Origin: Chloropicon primus | Lineage: Eukaryota > Chlorophyta > Chloropicophyceae > Chloropicales > Chloropicaceae | Assembly (NCBI GenBank): GCA_023205875.1 | Contig: CP060769.1 | Coordinates: 372,001 to 436,000, forward strand | DNA: 64,000 nt | Reading direction: 5' to 3' | Part shown: positions 39,018 through 50,232 of the stretch, piece by piece | Position numbering within the stretch: the stretch's first letter is position 1 | Layout: every line of letters starts with the position of its first letter | Notes under the pieces: generated by a model | What the model saw: the letters and a program-made list of their open reading frames with translations, nothing else | The model's database searches: none | What the model was told of the DNA's origin: nothing | Made by a program: the position numbers and the translations under genes

Positions 39018-40064
39018 TTATTGATGGAGGGGATCGTAGAGGGGCATCCAGTTTTGCTTGAACCAGGCCAGGGTGTCCTTCCAACCGTCCTCGAAGGACA
39101 AGACAGGGGCGTACTTCAAGTCCCTCTCCGCGGCTGAGATGTCGAACCACCTGTGAATCATGAGCATCCGGACGGCAAAGGGGTTGAGCTTGAACTTCCT
39201 CCCCAGCAAGTATCCCGCGAACGCCACCAGGTGAGCGATGGGAGTGATGAGCCAGCCGGGGACCGCCATCCTCGAGTACAAGGAGTTGTACCCCAGGGTG
39301 ACGAAGGCGTTGTCCAAGACTTTCCAAAGGTACTGGGGCTCCTTGTCGGTGACGATGTAGAACTTGCCCAGGGCGGGGCTTCCGGGGTACAGGGCCTCCT
39401 CGCCCAGAATCAAGCCGTGGCAGTAATTGTCGACGTGCGTCATGCTGATCTTGTTCTTGCCCCCGCCAATGATCCGGAGCTTCTTCCTCGCGACGAGGAA
39501 GTTGTGCAGGAACAGCATGTCTCTCGGGCCGTACACCTGGTGGGGCGCGATCGCCACCGTCAGCAGGTCCTCCCCGTCGCAAGCCGCGGACATCGCCCTC
39601 TCCCCCATCGCCTTGGTCTCCGCGTACGCGTGCGTATACTTCTTGGGAAAGTCGAGGTCCTCCACTCCCTTCCCCACGACGTCATTCCCATCAAACCGCG
39701 TGCTCGGACTGCTGCTCATGACGATCTTGTGAATGCCCAGCTCCTTGCAAGCGTTGATCACGTTCAGAGTTCCCTTGTAATTCACCTCGTAGTACTTTTT
39801 GTAATCGTGGTACGGGCCGACAAGCGCAGCGATGTGCCAGACGCAATCGCAGCCCTCGAAAGCGCTCACGAGCATGGGGTACTTTGTCAGATCCCCTTGT
39901 ACATAAACTATTTCGCAGCCTTTGATCTTCTTCTTCGCATCTTTCGGCTTGGGAGCGATGTCGAACGAGACCACGACCTTGGCTCCTCTCTCCGCAAGCA
40001 TCTCCACCAGCCTCCTGCCCACCAGGCCCGAACCTCCCGTCACTGCGCACCTCGCCGGAACCAT
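39018..40064 (-). CDS. 3-beta-hydroxysteroid dehydrogenase/NSDHL-like NAD-dependent epimerase family
   Basis: 348 residues. The NAD site AVTGGSGLVGRRLVEML is at residue 7. The family stretch DCVWHIAALVGPY, the proton relay KYTHAYAETKAMGE (Y-x3-K) and PHQVYGPRD are all present. The hydrophobic segment near residues 275-300 (GWLITPIAHLVAFAGYLLG) is the membrane anchor seen in 3-beta-HSD/sterol C4-decarboxylase enzymes. A sterol 4-alpha-carboxylate decarboxylase or related function is most likely, in ER membranes. The frame is open upstream but has no ATG. Confidence 0.85.
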   Translation of the reverse strand: MVPARCAVTGGSGLVGRRLVEMLAERGAKVVVSFDIAPKPKDAKKKIKGCEIVYVQGDLTKYPMLVSAFEGCDCVWHIAALVGPYHDYKKYYEVNYKGTLNVINACKELGIHKIVMSSSPSTRFDGNDVVGKGVEDLDFPKKYTHAYAETKAMGERAMSAACDGEDLLTVAIAPHQVYGPRDMLFLHNFLVARKKLRIIGGGKNKISMTHVDNYCHGLILGEEALYPGSPALGKFYIVTDKEPQYLWKVLDNAFVTLGYNSLYSRMAVPGWLITPIAHLVAFAGYLLGRKFKLNPFAVRMLMIHRWFDISAAERDLKYAPVLSFEDGWKDTLAWFKQNWMPLYDPLHQ

Positions 40065-41177
40065 CTTGGGATGACGTTGTTGTTGTTGTTGATGACAATG
40101 ATGACGTTGATGATGATGATGATGATGTTTGATCTCACTCCACTTTGTGTCCTTCCGGGGATGCCGCACACGAATCGAAAGATCGAAAGGTCTTCTTTCT
40201 CCTGGTACGATCTCTCGGCCTTCCCCTTCGCTCGTCCTCGTTCACGCCCTCGTCCACGTCCCTCGGTCTCGGTCTCTCTCTCGTGCAAGATCGATCTCTC
40301 GTCGGTTTCTTTCGTCAAATCTTCCTCAGGCCGTCTCTTCTGTCGAGCGACACGTCAATCGAAAGATCTGGAGGTGAAGATTCCGAAAGAGACCCTCTCC
40401 TGTTCTCTTGCTCGCGCCCTCGCTTCCCCTTCCCCTCTCTTTCCCTCCCTCTCTCTCTCTCTCTGTCGCTCCCCTCCACAGGTGCATTCATCCCATGGAC
40501 AACTCGAGCTGCTGCACCTTTGAAACTTTTGGACAAGGATTGAGGTGAGGCATCGACGATAGGAGGGCAGAGGATTGGAGTGGCGGTGGACAGAGCAACA
40601 TCAATCGATTTCGTATCACTTGGGCTTTCTTTTAAGCCCTCGCTTGAAAGTTTTGGTCCACTGGTGAGGACGGGACTGACGCTTGAAAGTTTAGACACCC
40701 CAGGAGAACCAAAGGTGAGAGGTGTTGATGCTTTGTGACGGTGGGAGAGGCTTCTGGGGCAGCAATGTCGAGGACGAATTGGAGAAAAAGTGTCTTCTGA
40801 TCTTTCAAAGAGTCCTCACTTGAAAGAGGTGGTTCACTGGTGAAGATTTGAGGAAGAATCTTCCTCAGAAAGCAACCAACAATACTTCTTGCCTGCTGCT
40901 TGTTGTGTTCGAGTGACTGGTGTGGACTGCTTTTGTCAAGCAAGGACCTTGGGATCGAAAATTGTCTGACTCGTCCCTTGCTGCTCTTCATGTGCCTCCC
41001 TCTCTCTCTTTCTCTCTCTCACTCGGTTGCTCACTCAGCATCAGTTGTGGTGGTGGCATCAGTGGATAGCAACACAGTGATGAGGTGAGGACTCGCGTGA
41101 CTTGACCTTGGGTTGGAGCAGAAAAGAGAGTTGTTGGGTTTGCTTTGAAGAGCTGCACGGAGCGTCAAATTGTCAGG
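40065..41177. promoter_or_regulatory. Divergent region with five or more copies of the recurrent element
   Basis: Minus-sense copies near 40168-40192 and 40346-40372 (ATCGAAAGATC forms) face the 3-beta-HSD-like gene. Plus-sense copies at 40623-40670 and 40798-40845 face the R-SNARE; both continue into CTTGAAAG and CACTGGTGA. A further CTTGAAAG lies near 40682. No gene is seen. Confidence 0.55.
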
Positions 41178-41938
41178 ATGCTGGTTTATGCAATGATAGC
41201 TCACAGGATGACAACTCTCGTCGAGTACCTGAGTCACGGGTACGACGATGCCAAGTCTGCGGCGATGCACCTCCAGGGAAGGGCGACGTACGCCAAGCAG
41301 GCGGAGGGAATATTCATGTCCGAAAGGAAAGGGCCCTTCATCTGCGAGTGCATGATAGGCGGGTCTTACATCTTCATCGTCGTGGGCACGACGAGCACCA
41401 AGGAGCAGGAAATTCGGGATTGTCTCTTGGATATCAGGTACGTTCTCGTTGTCGTCCTCGATGGGTGATGATCCTCTAACCCACAGGGTTGTCGATGTTG
41501 CTTCCTCTTCCTCGGCCACACTCCTCCAGGTCGACCGTCAGCGATGTGCTGTACCAAGTGAAGAAGCCCGTGGCCAACATGCTGAGCACGAGGCTGACCC
41601 CGATCCTCCAGGAGAAGGTGGAGCAGTACAACGTGACTCGGGAAGTGGCGACGGACCAAGGGATCGTGAAGATCAAAAACGAGCTGGCCGAAGTGAACGA
41701 TATCATGAGGAGCAACATCCACAAGGTTCTCGATCGGGGGGAGAAGCTGGAGGAGCTCGAGGAAAGCACCACGGACCTCGTGGCGAGCTCAGCCATGTTC
41801 CAGATGAAAGCGAGGAAGCTGAGGCGTCAAATGTTTTGGGAAAAGTGGTGCAAGTATCTCGTCATGTTCGTTGTCCTTGCCGTCGTGGGCCTCTTCATTT
41901 ACCTCATGATCGCCCTGAAAGAGCGCAACAGCAGTTGA
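41178..41938 (+). CDS. Longin R-SNARE (VAMP7-like)
   Basis: Exons 41178-41437 and 41530-41938 (260+409 nt) join as DIR-STVSDVLYQV and give 222 residues. Residues 1-110 form a longin-like domain (LVYAMIAHRMTTLVEYLS, GPFICECMIGGSYIFIVVGT). The SNARE motif (about 140-195) reads NELAEVNDIMRSNIHKVLDR with the zero-layer arginine, then GEKLEELEESTTDLVASSAM. A C-terminal anchor (YLVMFVVLAVVGLFIYLMIAL) ends the protein. It sits on vesicles and drives fusion with Q-SNAREs in post-Golgi or endosomal traffic. Confidence 0.9.
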
Positions 41939-42726
41939 TGAATGGCGACGACGTACGTATAGAGCGCGGGACAGTTTTGCTTTTCCTTGGAGCATTGGGC
42001 CCCGTCCGGAGGAGGAGGAGGACTTTCTCGATGAAGGATGAAGAGACCACACGCAGGGAGGACGCTCTGGGCAGCAGCAGTGATGATGCCTGCCTGTTTG
42101 TTTCTTTGTTTGTTTACGTGTGGGGAGAGGAAGGCTGAGTCTGGGAGCAATCCCAATCCTGTTGTTGATTGTTGCTGCACATAGACATAGTCCCAGCATC
42201 AGCATAAGCATAAGCGTCACCAAGTAACGGACGAGCGGAGCGATGAAAATCCAGTTTCCAAGTGTGACGGAAGGAGGGCTACAGAGAGGAGGAGGGCGAA
42301 CAGAGAAGTGCCGAGGCATCATGCAAGGTGCAAGGTGGGGACTAGTGGAAGGTGGAAGAGCTCTTCCATGTGTGTGGAATCCCAGGCCACCTTTGGAAAC
42401 ACCCACAAGCCATGCCTCCCTCCAAACCAACGACAAAAGTTTGTTGCATAGGCATAGCATCACTACACACTAATTTAACCCTTGGGACGCCCCATAATGG
42501 GGCCCAAGAAAAAGAGTAGAATATCTTCAAACCCTCTCAGCTCAGCGACGTTACCTACGATGTTGGTCGACCTCGCTCGTGATTAAGGGAACACGACGCA
42601 AAGGTAACGCCTTGCGGTGGAGGGTAAAGCGATGGGGAGGGCAAAGCCGAAGGAGCCAAAGCTCTACGCCGGAGCGCTTTCCAATCCTATTTCATCCACC
42701 GATTGGGCGAACAGAACTCGACCACG
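41939..42726. other. Noncoding stretch
   Basis: R-SNARE 3' flank and upstream region of the YHYH gene. Short open frames only; a small palindrome-like GCCCCATAATGGGGC at 42490-42504 is the one regular structure I see. Confidence 0.45.
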
Positions 42727-44629
42727 ATGACGTCTGCGAGCAAGGTCATCTGTGCCTCCCTTGCCGTGCTGGTTGTCCTCTCGGCAACAAGCGTTGATGC
42801 TCAGTGCGGGCCGAACAAGGACAAAGCATACCGTATGTTAGCTGTGTTTCCCGCTTTGCCTCTTGCAGGTGGACGGATGCCTTCCCTCCACAGGGTTGAG
42901 AAACGAAAGCCACGAAAGATCCAAGATCCCTGACTCTTCCGTTTTTCCAATTCTTTTCTTCTTCACCTCTCCTTGTGTTTGCTCACCCTCTGCTTCTCTT
43001 CCTCCGCGCAGCACCTGGTAAGTTGTCAAGAGATAGGACACACAAGAGATAAGATTCCTCCTCAAACTAAACACAAACTCCTCTTTCCACCTCTCTCTCT
43101 CTCTCTCTCTCATTCATTCTGATGCTATGCTTGCTGGTGCTGGTGCTGGTGGTGCTGGTGATGCAGGTGCCACGGAGTGTCCGGCACCCGAAGGAGGTGG
43201 ACCCGGAGCACCCGAAGGAGGTGGACCCGGAGCACCCGGTGGAGGTGGTATCCCTGGAGGAGTCTCTGCCTCGGGGACCACCACTTCCAGCGAGTGCCAG
43301 CTTGCTGATGACTCCACCTGCATGACCGATGGCAGCTCCAACGAGATGTACAAGACTTTGTCGTACGACCAGACCACTGGAAAGTTCACTGGGTCCTTTG
43401 TCACCAATCAATGTGCGGACCATCCTTACGGAGACGTCGGCGTCGAGGGCGCGGAGATCAAGACGCACAGGTCTTCCTGTACCAAGCAGATCGTGCCAGA
43501 CCCAAGCTTTGAGGATGGGCCAAACGCTGCTCCTCTTCTCGGAACCTTGGGTTACAGTTACTCCGGTGGTGTGGTGATCTACGGGCCCTTCGAGGCCGGC
43601 TTCACCAAGGGCCAAGTCTGCGCGGACGGTGATTGCGAAGCTGGTGTGGACGTTCCCACGTGCTTTGCTGAACTCAATTACGAGTGCGATGGTAACGTCG
43701 ATCCAACCAAGGGTCTCGACGTCTGCGGTGGCCACGCCATGCCGTACCATTACCATCAGGATCTCAAGTGCAACTACAACGCTTCCACGTACAACTATGG
43801 CCACGCCCCTCTCGTCGGTATCGCCCTCGATGGGTACGGCATTTACGGTGAATACGAGGACTCTTACGGTGTCACCGCTAGACTGGATGCGTGCAATGGT
43901 CACTATGGCTTCGTGCCTGGAGACTTCGCTGAGAACCCTACTGCGGGCTCGCATTGTACTTATCACTACCATACCTCAGAGCTTGCTCCTTACACTCTCG
44001 GTTGCTTTGGTCCAGTGAACTCCCTCGAGGAGTGCATGAAGCTCTATCCTGACACGTGCGGAGATGGAACGATCAAGGTCATTACCAACGAGACGGGAGC
44101 TGACGGCATGGACTATGACTTGTTTTGCCCATGCTTCCAGCACTACCCGGGACCATCCACTTGCGATGACATTACCGAGTACCCAGTCGACGGCAATGGC
44201 ACCGTGCCGATCGAGTATCCTGATGACAGCAACACGACGGGGGGTAGCAACACGACAGGGGGCTATCCTTACTATCCAATTGATTACCCAGATGACACGA
44301 AAGACCCTGAGGACATGATGAAGCTTGAAGACGTCGAGAGCATCGCCAAGACCTTCAGGGTGTTGTTGAAGGGAAAGAAGTGCAACGGTTGTGGCACCGA
44401 GTCGGATTCTCATCCTTCACATGACCATCCAGGGTTTGCGCCGCCAATGCCACCACCACCTTCCCCGGTGGCTCCACCACCATATCCACCACCACCTTCC
44501 CCGGTGGCTCCACCACCATATCCACCACCACCTTCCCCGGTGGCTCCACCACCATATCCACCACCACCTTCCCCGGTGGCTCCACCACCATATCCACCAC
44601 CACCTTCCCCGGTGGCTCCACCACCGTAA
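42727..44629 (+). CDS. Secreted YHYH-domain protein with proline-rich tail
   Basis: Exons 42727-42832 and 43167-44629 join C|GT (522 residues). A possible 6-nt micro-exon at 43012-43017 also keeps frame (524 residues). The signal peptide SLAVLVVLSATSVDA ends before QCGPNK. A short EGGGPGAP repeat and then the YHYH domain follow: GGHAMPYHYHQDLKC, GHAPLVGIALDGYGIYG, SHCTYHYHTSELAPYTLGCF. NNTT-type glycosylation sites are present. The tail is five 12-residue units PPPPSPVAPPPY, like hydroxyproline-rich wall proteins. Probably extracellular or cell-wall; the biochemical role of YHYH proteins is unknown. TGTAA lies 64 nt after the stop. Confidence 0.85.
44450..44626 (+). repeat. 36-bp coding tandem repeat in the YHYH gene
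   Basis: Five near-identical 36-bp units encoding PPPPSPVAPPPY, the last one short. Confidence 0.95.
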
Positions 44630-45276
44630 GGTCTTGGCCGGTGCAGAACATCACGAAACGCACGCGCGCGACAAGCACAAAGCGCCTGATTTTGTAAGAT
44701 GATGTTTTTTGTTTTTGCTAAAGCAATTCACGACCTCGTCTTGGATTCGTCCATCCATCCTCCTCTTGCCCCCGCGACTCTTTTCAAGCGAGACTTCCTC
44801 GGAAAAGAGAAAGAGGAGGAGGAGACAATGCATCATCCAAGTATTCACTCCTCTTCTCCTCCTCCATCCTCTTGCCCCCACCATTCTTTTCAAGGGAGAC
44901 TTCCTTGGAAAAGAGAAAGAGGAAGAGGAAGAGGAGGAAGGTGCAGTGCATTCCCTTCACGATCCCTCCATCTCCTCTCCTCTCCTCTCCTCTCCTCCTC
45001 TCCCTCTCTTGCTCTGGTGAGAGAAGTGACGCGGCCTCTCCTGTGGACTCGAGATGAATCGTAGTGGAGATGGATCCAAGCTGTAACTGCCTCCAAGATG
45101 ATTCCTGGTTCAGATACGCGACACAACCTCGACGCCTTGGCATTCGGCACCACGGCCTTGGATCAAAGATTGCCATCTTGGTGGCGTGGCAACAACCAAG
45201 ACTCTCGAGCTTGCCTGTTGCTCGACACAAAACTTGACTATCAACCATCAACATTAACATCATCATCTTCATCATC
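44630..45276. repeat. Noncoding with a duplicated segment upstream of the first DA2-like gene
   Basis: Segments 44756-44818 and 44863-44924 are similar copies (period about 107) containing CTCTTTTCAAGCGAGACTTC and CTTTTCAAGGGAGACTTCCT. Both carry a further variant of the recurrent element. CT-rich sequence follows. No gene is seen. Confidence 0.7.
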
Positions 45277-46458
45277 ATGTGTGGCATGTCCTTTTGCCGC
45301 TCGAAGAAAGCGACCATCGTGGAAGATCCAAGCCTGAGGCCTAAAGGTAAGCAGGATTGAGTTTGGTTCCACGGAGACATCGATGTATCTCCTCGTGCTG
45401 GTGGTGGAGCTTGTTCACTAATCGAATCGAATCAAACTGAATTGAATCGAATGGTGTGGTGTGGTGTGGTGTTCCCAGGTACCTTCAACGTGAGTGATGA
45501 CGTCTTTGCCAAGGCGAAGGAGTTGGTTCTCAATGGAACCATCGCCCCTTTCGAGGATGGGATCGATTCCGATGAAAGCTCGGACTTGGAGAATTGTCCC
45601 ATCTGCTGCTTGAGTTATCCTGCCCTGAACAGAACCAAGTGCTGCAGCAAAGATATCTGCTCTCATTGCTTCTTCTGCGTCAAGACTTCGAGGTACGAGA
45701 GAGAAGACGTGCCTAGCACGAAGCCAAAGAAGCTCAGGCACTTGCTGCTCGCCAATTGCCCGTTCTGCAAGTGCAAACCCTTTGAGATCTGCTTCACTGG
45801 CGCCAAGTCCATCGAAGAGAAGCAGAGGGAGAGGGAGGAAGCCTTGAGGGTGGAAGAGGCCTTGTGCAGAAAGAGGGAGGAGGACGAGCAGGCCAGTCGC
45901 AGTGGGACCGAGCACCAAGGGAGGGAGGGTTCGGTCCATGATTCGTCTTCGGAATCCACCAGCGGGCCTCCGTCGCCCGGAAATGATCACCCCGAGGCAG
46001 CGTCGCGGGCGCTCATAGGCAAGCACAAACCTGACGGCCATCACCTCAACTTTAATTGGGAAGACTCTCAGATTGTCATCAGAAACAAGCTGTGCTGGAC
46101 GTGCCTGAAGACTGACTGCTTGGTGAGGACGTGTCCGCTGCGTCCTGGTCCTAGGGATGAATCACTTTCGACGACGGAGCCTCGGGGGCCTCCACTTGCC
46201 GGCTTGGAAGGCGATTTCAGCCTCGCTCCTGGTCAAGAGGGGGAAGGTGGCACGCAGAGAGTCGCAATAGATCGCCTCCTGCTTAATCAAGCGATTTTGT
46301 CGTCGATGAATAGAAACCAGCAGGAGAACACGACGAGGACCTCGCCGGAAACGAGAGATCAGCAGAGTCGCACGAGCAGCGGCTCGCAACACACTCCGCC
46401 CATCGGTGGCTTCGATCTCATGAACCCCTTTGTGAGGACCGTGAACCTCGCTCAGTAG
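45277..46458 (+). CDS. DA2/GW2/SIP5-like RING E3 ubiquitin ligase, paralogue 1
   Basis: Exons 45277-45346 and 45479-46458 join as RPKG-TFNVSDD (349 residues). The family core follows plant DA2: LVLNGTIAPFEDGIDSDE, ENCPICCLSYPALNRTKCCS, KDICSHCFF, LANCPFCKCKPFEI, then KSIEEKQREREEALRVEEAL. A second Cys-rich patch (LCWTCLKTDCLVRTCPL) near residue 240 is not in the paralogue. LLLNQAILSS near residue 300 looks like a ubiquitin-interacting motif. The N-terminus MCGMSFCRSKK lacks the Gly2 of the paralogue but has two cysteines that could be palmitoylated (guess). TGTAA lies 34 nt after the stop. Confidence 0.85.
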
Positions 46459-47166
46459 AACCTAACGTCCATTCAATCGGGCACAAGACATTGTAAACCA
46501 CCTACTCCTCTAGCCTTGTATCCGATGCTTGCTCGCCGCCGTGGTAGTCCCCGCAAAGGTGCGTGCAGATGAACTCCATTCTTCTGCGAATAACCCCAAC
46601 CGATCGAGCTAGATTTAGGGACAAGCAACAAAAGACAAAGCGAGCATGAATCCCTCCTTCCTCCTTCCTCCTCCTCAGCACCACCATCATCCCCTTCCCT
46701 CGATCATCACCACCTCTCTCATTCCCTCTGTGTGTGTGTGTTGTCCTTTGATGAAACCTCCGCAGCATCCCCAATGAATGAAACACAGGGAGAAGCAGAG
46801 ACAGAGACAGAGACAGAGACAGAGACAGAGGAGGACAATGCAAGCTCCCCGCATGATCCTCCTCCACCCATCACCACCATCCCCTTCCCTCAATCATCAC
46901 CACCCTCTGGTCTGATCCCATGAGCCAGCGGCCTTGAATGGAGAGATGAAAAAAAAACAAATTAGGGGACAGAAGGGAGGGACCCAAAGTGAAGCATCGC
47001 TGAGGGAGCGAACCACGAAAGAGGCAACGAGGACAACCGAGAGCAACGAGGGCAAGGACTCAACACCATCCCCTTCCTCTCTCTCTCTCTGTCTCTCTCT
47101 CTCTGTCTCTCTCTCTGTCTCTCTGTCTCTTGACGAGAGAGAGAAGCGTTTGACAAGGGAGAGAAG
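46459..47166. other. Noncoding between the DA2-like paralogues
   Basis: It holds an (ACAGAG)n hexamer run at about 46796-46830 and a CT-rich tract near 47080-47130. Two stretches ending CATCACCACC (46700 and 46875 region) are a short duplication. No gene is seen. Confidence 0.5.
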
Positions 47167-48770
47167 ATGGGTGCGAAACTGTCGAGGTCGTCCTCGTCCA
47201 GTGCTGATGAGAAATACTTGAAGCCGGCAGGTACGTCACTCCTTTCCCTCTCTCCCTCTCTCCCACTCCATCTCTTTCTCTTGTTATTCTAACGCTGGCT
47301 GCTGTCCTCCTGCTTGCTTGGTTTTGGTTTTGCTTCTGTTATCACTTTATCAATATATAATATCATCCCCAATCATCAACCATGATGTGTTGTGTTATGT
47401 TGTGTTGGGAAGGCCGGTCGATGCTGAAGGACTCCGAGGTGAAGAAGCTGAAGAAGAAGGTGTTGACGGGGAAGCTGGCGCCGTTCTATCCAGGCATCGA
47501 TGGGGACGAAGTAGGAGTCTCGTCGTCGTCGGACTCGGAGGAGTGTCCCATATGCTTCCTGAGTTACCCTGCACTGAACAGGAGCAAGTGCTGTGGCAAG
47601 GGCATCTGCAGTGAGTGCTTTGTGCAGCTCAAGGTCTCGAACAAGCGTCCATCGAGCTCGAGCTCGAAGAGGCTTGAGCAAGCGCAGTGCCCGTTCTGCA
47701 AGGAGGACAAGTACGAGGTGGCGTACCACGGGAAGAAGTCTTGGGAAGAGAAGTCCGCGGAGCTGGAGGAGGAGAGGAAGGTGGAGGAAGCGAAGCAGAG
47801 GTGGCTTGAGAGCGAAAGGGAGAGGGACATGGAGATTGCTAGGAAGAGGAGCTTGGAGAGCAGCTCGGTGGCCCCGTCCCCGCAACCATCGCCCCTTCGG
47901 ACCGAGGGGCAGGCCACTCCAAGCCAACGACAAGGCGACACAGTCGCTGAGAATTCTTTCGAAATCGGGAGCCCACGAGGCGGGGCACCGAGCTCAGGGG
48001 AAGGGAGCCCCGCGTCGAGCACAGGCAGCCGCCGGGATGATGTGCAGGAGCGGCAACCGCAGCAGTTGCAGAGAAGGGAAAACAGCTACAGTTCCCAATC
48101 ACAATTGTACGCGGACTACATTCCCGCCCAATTCCAGGAGCTCAACGGGGTTCTTGGCAACCTCCCAGACTTGGACATCGACGAGCTGATGCTGAATCAG
48201 GCCATACTGGAATCGCTTGTTCAGGAAGCCGGGGAGCGCACAGTTGTGACGAATGTCGACGACGCTGCTGCTGCGGGTGCCAGAGCTCAAGGGGAGGAGG
48301 ATCAAATTGGGGAGGAAAGAGAGGCCTTGGAAGAGAGGGACGACGGCGGAGAAGCATCCGTGACTGACGCGAGCGATGAGCTCGACTCCGGGGTTGGATT
48401 GAGAGAAGAGGATTCCATAGTACCGCCGGAGGACGTGGGTGAGACGATGGACGAATCCAGCTCTTCCGAGTCTTACGAAGCCAGCGGGTCCGGGGAGATT
48501 GAAGCCTTGGGGGATGTTGAGCTCGTCGCTGAGATCGATCTCGAAGAGAGCATGGAGGCTCAGAACCGGATCATGGTCAACCAGGCGATCTTGCAGTCCC
48601 TGCGGGATCAAGAGGACTCTGAATCGAAGCCCTCAGCTGAACAAGAAGCTTCTGAGAATCCAGGCGACTGCGAGGGGCCAAGCGGCGCGGCAAATCCAGC
48701 ATCATCTGATGAGCAGGTCATGATGAACCTGCTCTCTGCGATGGACCTTCACAGCTCCCAGTCAATTTAA
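47167..48770 (+). CDS. DA2/GW2/SIP5-like RING E3 ubiquitin ligase, paralogue 2
   Basis: Exons 47167-47230 and 47413-48770 join as LKPAG-RSMLKD (473 residues). The intron sits at the same place and phase as in paralogue 1. The start MGAKLSRSSSSS, followed by EKYLKP, matches plant DA2 and gives a good N-myristoylation site. The RING-like core is EECPICFLSYPALNRSKCCG, KGICSECFVQLK and AQCPFCKEDKYEVAYHGKKS, followed by a charged helix. Two motifs resemble UIMs: DELMLNQAILESLVQE (about 270) and NRIMVNQAILQSLRDQ (about 425). The tail is acidic. DA2 in plants limits organ growth by ubiquitinating DA1; in an alga the target is unknown. Confidence 0.88.
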
Positions 48771-48819
48771 TTTCCACAAGTGTACAACAAACCTGTCTTC
48801 GATAATATACAATTTCTAT

Positions 48820-50232
48820 CTAACTTAATTCCCTCAAGCTCATGACTTGCATTTTTCCCCAACGCTTGTCTCCCACTTTCTTGATCAAGCGCTTGAAGTG
48901 GACCACGTCCTCCTTTTGCAGAATCGTGACCGCCATCCCTCGCTCTCCCACCCTCGCCGTCCTTCCCACCCTGTGCACATAATTCTTCGTGCTCGAGGGC
49001 ATGTCGTAATTGATGACCAGCTTCACATCCGGGAGGTCTATTCCCCGCGACAAGGCATCGGACGCCACCAGCAAGTCTATTTCGCCCTTCTTGAACTTTT
49101 CCAGAGCTTCAAACCTTTCGTTTGGACTTCTCTTGCTGTTGTAAGCCTCGCACCTCCAGTCCCCGGACCCTTTCTTTCTGATTAGCGTGGTTATGAGGTG
49201 GCTCGCTTCCGTCGAATTCGTGAAACAGATCGCTCGTTGCTTGTCTATCTTGTTCAGCAGATCCAAAAAGGCGAAGGGCTTCTTTTCCTTGGAGCAAATC
49301 ACTCGAAAGTCTTCCAGCTGCTCTGGGAGTTCGTACTTGGACCCGGGCTGCCCGTCCTCCGGCGCATCGAAAGCGCTGATGGTCCTCACAAAGGTCTCCC
49401 TGATCTTCGCCATCTTGTTGGAGCTGCCCCCGATGGTCGCACTCACGGAAAGCCTCACCAGCCTCGATTCGAGGCAGTTGTATTGCGGCGAAAGGAAAAG
49501 GTTCTCCCGATCCGCCCGGTTTCTGTTGCCACCGCCACCAAAGCTGCCGCCGAACATACCCTCCACCTCCGCCTCCTTCTCCCTCGTTTTGCATTCCTCG
49601 TATTGCTGCAAGAGAAAAGGGATGCAATCGTTGTAGGACTGCTGCAGAAGCCTGTCCATCTCGTCGAGAACGAGGAACTTGAGGCCCGACAAGTGCAGGC
49701 TCTTCCTCTCCAGGTGGGACTTGAGACGCCCTGGAGTCGCCACCAAGACCGACACACCGCCCCCAGACCTTGTCCCACGCAGGCCATTCGGAGCAAGAAC
49801 GAGCTCCGCGCCGTGAATCCTTTCCCTTTTCGAAAGAAACTGCTCGCTCTCCTCGTCGAGGGACGCCAAGCCGCAACACAACCCAACGGAGACCGGTGAA
49901 CTTTCCCCTTCTCGGCAACCTTCCACGAGTGATGTGAACACGGAGTGCACCTGCATCGCGAGATCACGCGTGGGAAGTATCGTGATGCATTGCAATTGGC
50001 TCTCCTCCTGGCATCTCAAGCATTCCTGGACAATGGGCAAGGCGTAAGCCAAAGTCTTGCCACTCCCGGTGGGTGAACAGATCCTCATGTCGAAGTGACG
50101 CCGTTCTCCACCGGCTAATGCTCGCAAAGCCTTCTCCTGGATGGGAAGTAACCTCTCGATTCCGAGCCTCTCCAACGCTCTCACGAGCTCCGGCCTCAGG
50201 CCGACCTCCCCTAGACCAGCACCACTCGCCAT
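48820..50232 (-). CDS. DEAD-box RNA helicase, DDX51/Dbp6-like
   Basis: 470 residues. Motifs in order: Q region LLPIQEKALRAL, I SPTGSGKT, Ia PTRDLAMQV, Ib ATPGRLKSHL, II LDEMDRLLQQ (DEMD where DEAD is usual), III SATI, IV AICFTNS, V VASDALSRGIDLPDV, VI YVHRVGRTARVG. Motif Ia PTRDLA and FRVICSKEKKPFAFLDLL are typical of the DDX51/Dbp6 group that works in 60S ribosome assembly in the nucleolus. The N-terminus is short (no long acidic tail). The ATG lies inside the repeated 195-bp block shared with EngB. The 3' end is 49 bp from the second DA2-like gene. Confidence 0.85.
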   Translation of the reverse strand: MASGAGLGEVGLRPELVRALERLGIERLLPIQEKALRALAGGERRHFDMRICSPTGSGKTLAYALPIVQECLRCQEESQLQCITILPTRDLAMQVHSVFTSLVEGCREGESSPVSVGLCCGLASLDEESEQFLSKRERIHGAELVLAPNGLRGTRSGGGVSVLVATPGRLKSHLERKSLHLSGLKFLVLDEMDRLLQQSYNDCIPFLLQQYEECKTREKEAEVEGMFGGSFGGGGNRNRADRENLFLSPQYNCLESRLVRLSVSATIGGSSNKMAKIRETFVRTISAFDAPEDGQPGSKYELPEQLEDFRVICSKEKKPFAFLDLLNKIDKQRAICFTNSTEASHLITTLIRKKGSGDWRCEAYNSKRSPNERFEALEKFKKGEIDLLVASDALSRGIDLPDVKLVINYDMPSSTKNYVHRVGRTARVGERGMAVTILQKEDVVHFKRLIKKVGDKRWGKMQVMSLRELS

